Source: Victivallis vadensis
Lineage (GTDB): Bacteria; Verrucomicrobiota; Lentisphaeria; Victivallales; GWF2-50-93
Assembly (NCBI GenBank): GCA_020718525.1
Contig: DYRX01000003.1
Coordinates: 1 to 27,298, forward strand
Direction of reading: 5' to 3'
DNA length: 27,298 nt
Shown here: positions 23,217 through 27,298 of the stretch, piece by piece
Layout: each line of letters begins with the position of its first letter
How positions within the stretch are numbered: position 1 is the stretch's first letter
Translations under genes and position numbers: made by a program
The notes under the pieces: generated by a model
The model's input: only the letters and a program-made list of their open reading frames with translations
Databases searched by the model: none
What the model was told of the DNA's origin: nothing

Positions 23217-23234
23217 GATTCAGTCTTCTGAATC
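23217..23234 (+). terminator. Hairpin directly after the ABC transporter stop
   Basis: A perfect 7-bp stem GATTCAG-TCTT-CTGAATC begins on the base after the TGA. No T-tract follows, so it may protect the 3' end or be a weak terminator between the two convergent genes. Confidence 0.3.
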
Positions 23235-23329
23235 CACCGCACCATGAAAATCGGCTTAATATCTAGTGCTTGGCAGAAACTGCAGATTATCATAAAATAA
23301 ATAAGGAAATCGAAACTGCTCAAGATCGG

Positions 23330-24016
23330 TTAGTCTGGCACATTAGAATTAAGCTTTCCGTTGACTCCCACTACTGTAAAAATCAGGGAGATGCAGGATA
23401 CCGACGCGGCAAAATATGCGAATCCGGCGACTGGCAAGGCCAGGTCTTCGAACGGATTGTAAATGGGACGACCGGATAAAATTCCAAATATGGGAAATAT
23501 AAGGAAAGAGGTTGAAGGCGCGACGCCAATATATAATGCGCAATATCTTGCGAATTTCGCGAATATGAAGCTTCTGCGGCATCCGATGAGAGCTGAGATC
23601 TTGGATGCAAAACTCGAAGACGCGGCTAGAAACAGGGAAGCCGCCAGGCAAAGCGCAAAAAGATTGGCTGTTGTAAACTTGTCGGACGGGGAGCTCCTCC
23701 ACCAGGCGTAGAAGGGGGAGAGCAGGAGCAGGCAAAGCGCCGCAATTTTCATTTTTCCGAATGAAGCGGCACATTCAGGTGGAAAGCCGGCATCGCATCT
23801 TCTCCCACGCAATGCGATACAGAGCGCAACTGGGACAAGCAGATAGAGATGCGAGCCCCAGGGGATGAGAAGCAATTCGATCAGATCTACCAGCTCTAGA
23901 TAGCCGAAAGCAATAATTTCACATAGGGCCGAGACAAAAAGAATCTCTGAGAACCTCGCAATAGTTCGCGGATCGCAGGAGCGATCTTCGCAGGTGACTT
24001 CTCGCTCTTGATTCAT
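23330..24016 (-). CDS. Polytopic membrane protein, unknown function
   Basis: I do not recognise this 228-residue protein. It has about six hydrophobic segments (near 22-48, 52-68, 88-106, 115-135, 150-178 and 190-215), a Cys-containing hydrophilic N-terminus and few charged loops. There are no motifs of known transporters or enzymes. Its ATG overlaps the stop of the TMTC-like gene (ATGA), so the two are translationally coupled, and it may assist or be modified by that glycosyltransferase. It ends convergently with the ABC transporter. Confidence 0.7.
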   Translation of the reverse strand: MNQEREVTCEDRSCDPRTIARFSEILFVSALCEIIAFGYLELVDLIELLLIPWGSHLYLLVPVALCIALRGRRCDAGFPPECAASFGKMKIAALCLLLLSPFYAWWRSSPSDKFTTANLFALCLAASLFLAASSSFASKISALIGCRRSFIFAKFARYCALYIGVAPSTSFLIFPIFGILSGRPIYNPFEDLALPVAGFAYFAASVSCISLIFTVVGVNGKLNSNVPD

Positions 24017-25542
24017 TTCAGGGACTCGTCCGCCATTCTGATGAAATTCTGATAGTTCGCATCGTCGCTGAAAAAGCTTTTGTCGGAGCTTCTTCTGACT
24101 GTTTCAAAATATGTCGACGCCTCTTTTTTCATGCCTTTGTGGAAAAGAGAGACAGCCTTGATGCACTGCGCCTTGAGAACGATCCTCCCGTATCCCTCCT
24201 TTGACTCGAAGCCGGGCTTCCTCGCAATGATCATGTCAGCCGCATGTTCCGCCTGATCAAAATTTCCGTTCGCAAGCTCGAGATCTGCAAGAGCGCCAAG
24301 TGCCATGAAGCTGGGAGGAACATGTGCGGCAGAAGCCCTCAATATCGAGCCGTAGCTCCTCCATTGAGCCGAGTAGACACAGCTCATCAAAGCCATTGAA
24401 AGGATATAGACCGATCCGAAGACGATCGAGAAGACAGGCTTGCGGTATATGAATCTAGCTTCTGGCGCTCCATCGCTTCTCAGATGGAGATAGGCAGTGA
24501 TGTAGACACCAATGAGCATCCACAGAAAGGCTGAAGGGATGTAGCTGTATCTGTCTGCGTAGTCAATTGCCCCGAGCGGAACAAAGCCTGCTACGGGCGC
24601 AAGAGCAATACAGAAGGAGAGAAAAAATGGAACTGCCGCCTTCTGGAAAAGGTCCCGGTTCTTTTTCCATAGGGAAAATGCGAGATATGACAGAAATGCA
24701 ATGACAATGGCAATTTTTATGGACATTCCATGTCCAGGTGAGATTTCCGGATATATCGGAGCGAGCTGTCCCGGCACGAGAGTCTTCCTGAAATACCATG
24801 CAAGATTGTGGAAAACCGAGAGGAGGCGGCGGAGGAATCCGTCTCCGGAATATGAAATCGTCTGGGAAAAATATGAGATCGGCAGGAAGATGGCGGAGAG
24901 CGCGAAAAATGGACAGAGCCTTTTCAGAAGCATTGCGTAGCCTCTCCGTCCGGCGATGAAATATTCATGGACAAGCATGACGAGCGGAAGGCTTATCGCC
25001 ATCGGCTTCGAGAGCATGGCGCAGAGAAACAATGCAAACGAGCGGAGAGGGAAGCGTTTCTCGTCCTCTTTTCCGGAGATGAAGAAATAGAAGCTCCAGA
25101 AATAGAATGCCGCGCAGAGAACATCCTTTCTTTCGGAAATCCAAACGACAGATTCAACTCTTTGAGGATGAACAGCAAAGGCGGCTGAAAGGAAGAGAGA
25201 GACCCATGGATTGATTCCAAAGCGGAGCATGCATTTGTAGACGGCGAAAACCGCGAGGATATGCCAGAAGAGATTCTGGAGACGATATCCGATCGGATTG
25301 AGTCCCCAGATCAGGTGGTCCAGCATGTAGGACAGCATTGTGATCGGAAGGTAGCATCCTTCGCATGGCGACGAGAGCCAATGCGCCAGATTTGCGCTGT
25401 TCAAAGCAAGATGCGATCCGTCTCCGACATAGATGTGGTCATCCCATCCGTCGAGCAGAGGATATGAAAGGCTGAATGAGAAGACAGCAAGCGGCAACGC
25501 CAGGAGAATGATGAAACGGAGACTTTTTCCGCTTGGAGCCAT
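24013..25542 (-). CDS. TMTC-like membrane glycosyltransferase (GT-C type) with TPR-like tail
   Basis: The 509-residue protein has about ten hydrophobic segments followed by a soluble helical tail. An early GWDDHIYV supplies the acidic pair found in the first outside loop of GT-C enzymes, and AVHPQRVESVVWISERKDVL is the hallmark loop of TMTC/O-mannosyltransferase-like bacterial proteins. YADRYSYIPS further on also fits. The last 100 residues (FMALGALADLELANGNFDQA ... KAVSLFHKGMKKEASTYF) look like two TPR repeats. Such enzymes use polyprenyl-phosphate sugars to glycosylate proteins or lipids; the substrate here is unknown. The ATG at 25542 gives a normal N-terminus; a GTG 13 codons upstream is the alternative. 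It is coupled to the downstream membrane gene by ATGA. Confidence 0.78.
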   Translation of the reverse strand: MAPSGKSLRFIILLALPLAVFSFSLSYPLLDGWDDHIYVGDGSHLALNSANLAHWLSSPCEGCYLPITMLSYMLDHLIWGLNPIGYRLQNLFWHILAVFAVYKCMLRFGINPWVSLFLSAAFAVHPQRVESVVWISERKDVLCAAFYFWSFYFFISGKEDEKRFPLRSFALFLCAMLSKPMAISLPLVMLVHEYFIAGRRGYAMLLKRLCPFFALSAIFLPISYFSQTISYSGDGFLRRLLSVFHNLAWYFRKTLVPGQLAPIYPEISPGHGMSIKIAIVIAFLSYLAFSLWKKNRDLFQKAAVPFFLSFCIALAPVAGFVPLGAIDYADRYSYIPSAFLWMLIGVYITAYLHLRSDGAPEARFIYRKPVFSIVFGSVYILSMALMSCVYSAQWRSYGSILRASAAHVPPSFMALGALADLELANGNFDQAEHAADMIIARKPGFESKEGYGRIVLKAQCIKAVSLFHKGMKKEASTYFETVRRSSDKSFFSDDANYQNFIRMADESLK

Positions 25543-25627
25543 GATATCAACCTGCGAATTGCCTTGCTGAAAACGGAACACGCCCTGTAAATATTCACCG
25601 GACTAGGTCGTCCAGCGAATCTTTACA

Positions 25628-25655
25628 TAGTACGGATTCAATAAACGAACGTAGT
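25628..25655 (-). repeat. 28-nt interspersed repeat, copy B
   Basis: On the minus strand it matches 9616-9643 at 24 of 28 positions. It lies about 90 nt upstream of the TMTC-like gene. Relative to the downstream minus-strand gene, the two copies point in opposite directions. Confidence 0.55.
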
Positions 25656-25666
25656 TTACTCCTTTG

Positions 25667-25714
25667 AAACTGCCGTTGGAGTTCACGGCTTTAGCGTGTT
25701 CTTTCTGGCAGTTT
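25667..25714. repeat. Long inverted repeat
   Basis: AAACTGCC (25667-25674) pairs perfectly with GGCAGTTT (25707-25714). The 32-nt interior contains a smaller CACG/CGTG stem. It lies next to repeat copy B, so the two may belong to one element. Confidence 0.4.
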
Positions 25715-25760
25715 AATCTTGAAAAAACTGCGGCACCCGAAGCCAGTCGCTGAATACGTA

Positions 25761-25782
25761 CCACGCCGCCTGAGCGGCGTGG
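25761..25782. repeat. GC-rich perfect hairpin, REP-like
   Basis: CCACGCCGC-CTGA-GCGGCGTGG has a 9-bp stem and a tetraloop with no T-tract on either side. This resembles a REP-type extragenic palindrome or a Rho-independent mRNA 3' stabiliser more than a terminator. Confidence 0.45.
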
Positions 25783-25788
25783 CACGCA

Positions 25789-25822
25789 TAAAGAAACGAA
25801 AAGTGGGGAGAATATTCTCCCC
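25789..25822 (-). terminator. Intrinsic terminator of the pyruvate:ferredoxin oxidoreductase gene
   Basis: Starting 12 bases after the TAA stop, the minus strand reads GGGGAGA-ATAT-TCTCCCC (25805-25822), then AC and a T-rich run TTTTCGTTTCTTT. The stem is a perfect 7-bp GC-rich helix. On the plus strand no T-tract follows, so it acts in this direction. Confidence 0.65.
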
Positions 25823-25834
25823 TCTCTGCAGAAC

Positions 25835-27298
25835 TTACATTATGTCTCCAAGCTTCTTGAGGAAGCTCATCCTTCTTGCGGCATCTTCTTCTGCGAGCTT
25901 GAATATCGCCTCGGCTTCGCTCGGAGCAGTCTTCAAGAGGGACTTGTATCGTCCTTCGCTTCTGATGAATTCCTGGAAGCTTGCAGTCGCATCCTTTGTT
26001 TCCCAGGCGAACGGAGACTTGCCGTCTTTCGCAAGCATCGGATTGTAGCGGTAGAGAGGCCAGTAGCCTGCGTCAACTGCGCGCTTCTCCTCGGTCTGCG
26101 ACTTCATCATGTCAATTCCGTGCGCTATGCATGGCGCGTAGGCGAGGATGATGGACGGTCCCCTGTATGCCTCCGCCTCCTGGAATGCCTTCAAGGTCTG
26201 AGCCCTGTTTGCACCCATGGAGATCGAAGCCACATATACGTTTCCGTAGCTCATGCACATGAATCCGAGATTCTTCTTGGTGAGACGCATGCCGGCGTTT
26301 GCGAATTTCGCAACAGCGCCGATGGGAGTTGATTTGGAAGCCTGTCCGCCAGTGTTCGAGTAGACTTCGGTGTCGAGGACGAGGATGTTCACGTTCTTGT
26401 TCATCGCGACGACGTGGTCAAGCCCGCCGAAGCCGATGTCGTAAGCCCAGCCGTCTCCGCCGAGAATCCAGACGCTCTTATCCACGAAATAATCCTGCAG
26501 TTCGATCACCTTGCGCAAGGATTTGCGGGAAGCTTCGGAAACTTTTCCAGCCTCGGCTTTGAGGGCGGCCTTGACAGAATCCTGCGCCTGAATCGCATCG
26601 GATCCTGCCTTGTCCCAGAGGGAAAGAGATTTTTCAAGCGCCGATTTGAGACTGTCGCTGACTCCGCTTTGAAGGAGGTTCTCCACGTTCAGCTTCAGCA
26701 TTGATCTGTTGCTGTCAATGGCGAGGCGCATACCAAATCCGTATTCTGCGTTGTCTTCGAAGAGGGAATTCGCCCAGACAGGTCCCCTGCCCTCTTTGGT
26801 CTTGCAGTATGGAACAGTCGGGAATGTGCCGCCGTAGATGGAGGAACAGCCTGTCGCATTAGCGATCACCATGCGCTCGCCGTAGAGCTGTGTCATCATG
26901 CGGACATAAGGAGTTTCTCCACAGCCTGCGCAGGCACCAGAGAATTCGAAAAGTGGCTTCTTGAACATCGCGCCCTTAATTGTTTCTTCAGGAGCCCCAT
27001 CAAGGACATTTTCAGGAAGGGCGTCAAAGAATCTGTAGTTTTCTGCTTCTCCCTTTTTGTGCTCCTCCTCGAGAGTCGAGAAGACCAGCGCCTTGTTTTT
27101 CGCCGGGCATGTCTCTACGCAGACTCCGCAACCGGTGCAGTCGTCAACGTAAAGCTGAATCTTGTATTCTAGATTTCTGTTGTTTTTCGTCTTGGACTTG
27201 ACTGTCTTGAAGGACTCTGGCGCGTTTTTGAGGTCTTCCGGAGCGATCTGCTTGGCTCTTACAACTGCGTGCGGACATGCCATCACGCACATGTTGCA
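25835..27298 (-). CDS. nifJ: Pyruvate:ferredoxin (flavodoxin) oxidoreductase, C-terminal part
   Basis: The open frame runs off the right edge; 487 codons are present. It starts in the first ferredoxin motif CNMCVMACPHAV, followed by the second, DDCTGCGVCVETCPAKNK (together two [4Fe-4S] clusters), and then the TPP-binding domain: GACAGCGETPYVRMMTQLYG with cluster cysteines, NATGCSSIYGG, GGDGWAYDIGFGGLDH and YSNTGGQASKSTP. These are standard for the single-chain enzyme that oxidises pyruvate to acetyl-CoA, CO2 and reduced ferredoxin in anaerobes. The N-terminal two thirds lie beyond the window. A terminator follows the stop, so it is the last gene of its transcript. Confidence 0.96.
   Translation of the reverse strand, partial: CNMCVMACPHAVVRAKQIAPEDLKNAPESFKTVKSKTKNNRNLEYKIQLYVDDCTGCGVCVETCPAKNKALVFSTLEEEHKKGEAENYRFFDALPENVLDGAPEETIKGAMFKKPLFEFSGACAGCGETPYVRMMTQLYGERMVIANATGCSSIYGGTFPTVPYCKTKEGRGPVWANSLFEDNAEYGFGMRLAIDSNRSMLKLNVENLLQSGVSDSLKSALEKSLSLWDKAGSDAIQAQDSVKAALKAEAGKVSEASRKSLRKVIELQDYFVDKSVWILGGDGWAYDIGFGGLDHVVAMNKNVNILVLDTEVYSNTGGQASKSTPIGAVAKFANAGMRLTKKNLGFMCMSYGNVYVASISMGANRAQTLKAFQEAEAYRGPSIILAYAPCIAHGIDMMKSQTEEKRAVDAGYWPLYRYNPMLAKDGKSPFAWETKDATASFQEFIRSEGRYKSLLKTAPSEAEAIFKLAEEDAARRMSFLKKLGDIM

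Larger units (their letters stand above)
25543..25834. other. 292-base intergenic region with hairpins and a repeat
   Basis: No gene is seen. In order it holds the 28-nt repeat copy B (25628-25655), a long hairpin (25667-25714), a GC-rich palindrome (25761-25782) and the terminator of the oxidoreductase gene. The promoter of the TMTC-like gene should be here, but none stands out. Confidence 0.5.

Overview
The window reads as a chromosomal segment of a Gram-negative, probably anaerobic bacterium of moderate GC content. The gene mix fits the PVC superphylum, most plausibly a Lentisphaerota/Kiritimatiellota-type lineage: RNase Y with YmdB, pyruvate:ferredoxin oxidoreductase, a heparinase II/III-like lyase, a SUMF1-domain protein, DUF4380, a CBM9-like protein and a TMTC-like membrane glycosyltransferase. 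That placement is inferred from family content only; there is no rRNA or other phylogenetic marker here. I saw no tRNA, rRNA or CRISPR array and no intact transposase gene.

Layout. (1) 1-215, + strand: the C-terminal tail of an FG-GAP/VCBS-repeat protein. (2) 473-9302, - strand: a tightly packed nine-gene run, in transcription order exbB-like, exbD-like, tonB-like, a small zinc-ribbon membrane protein, guaA, purF, a heparinase II/III-like lyase, dapF, dapA. Gaps are negative or very small, except about 69 nt before dapA. (3) 9303-9772: an intergenic stretch with a weak terminator, an IS-end-like sequence and one copy of a 28-nt repeat. (4) 9773-14566, - strand: rarA, 5-formyl-THF cyclo-ligase, rny (RNase Y), ymdB and an Rrf2 regulator; the first three junctions are ATGA overlaps. 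(5) 14966-16497, + strand: rfbC and a membrane-anchored CBM9-like protein. (6) 16821-23216, + strand: Trm112-like protein, membrane-anchored SUMF1 protein, PAS/PAS/GAF membrane sensor with no output domain, exported DUF4380 protein and an ABC exporter; the first four overlap one another. (7) 23330-25542, - strand: TMTC-like glycosyltransferase and an unknown membrane protein. (8) 25835-27298, - strand: the C-terminal part of pyruvate:ferredoxin oxidoreductase, followed by a good intrinsic terminator.

How the genes may work together. The long minus-strand run joins energy transduction to the outer membrane with purine (purF, guaA) and lysine/peptidoglycan (dapF, dapA) biosynthesis. The rarA-to-rrf2 run looks like a nucleic-acid housekeeping operon. 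The 16.8-23.2 kb block, with rfbC and the CBM9-like gene just upstream, looks like an uncharacterised cell-envelope or glycan module.

Most notable points: the ExbD-like protein has Gly where the family has its essential transmembrane Asp, and its ExbB partner has Lys where E. coli has Glu176, while the TonB-like protein keeps its transmembrane His; the sensor has no kinase, cyclase or other output domain; the SUMF1 protein lacks the catalytic Cys pair; a 28-nt intergenic repeat occurs twice, 16 kb apart and inverted; and the likely ribosome-binding site of rarA lies inside a perfect hairpin.
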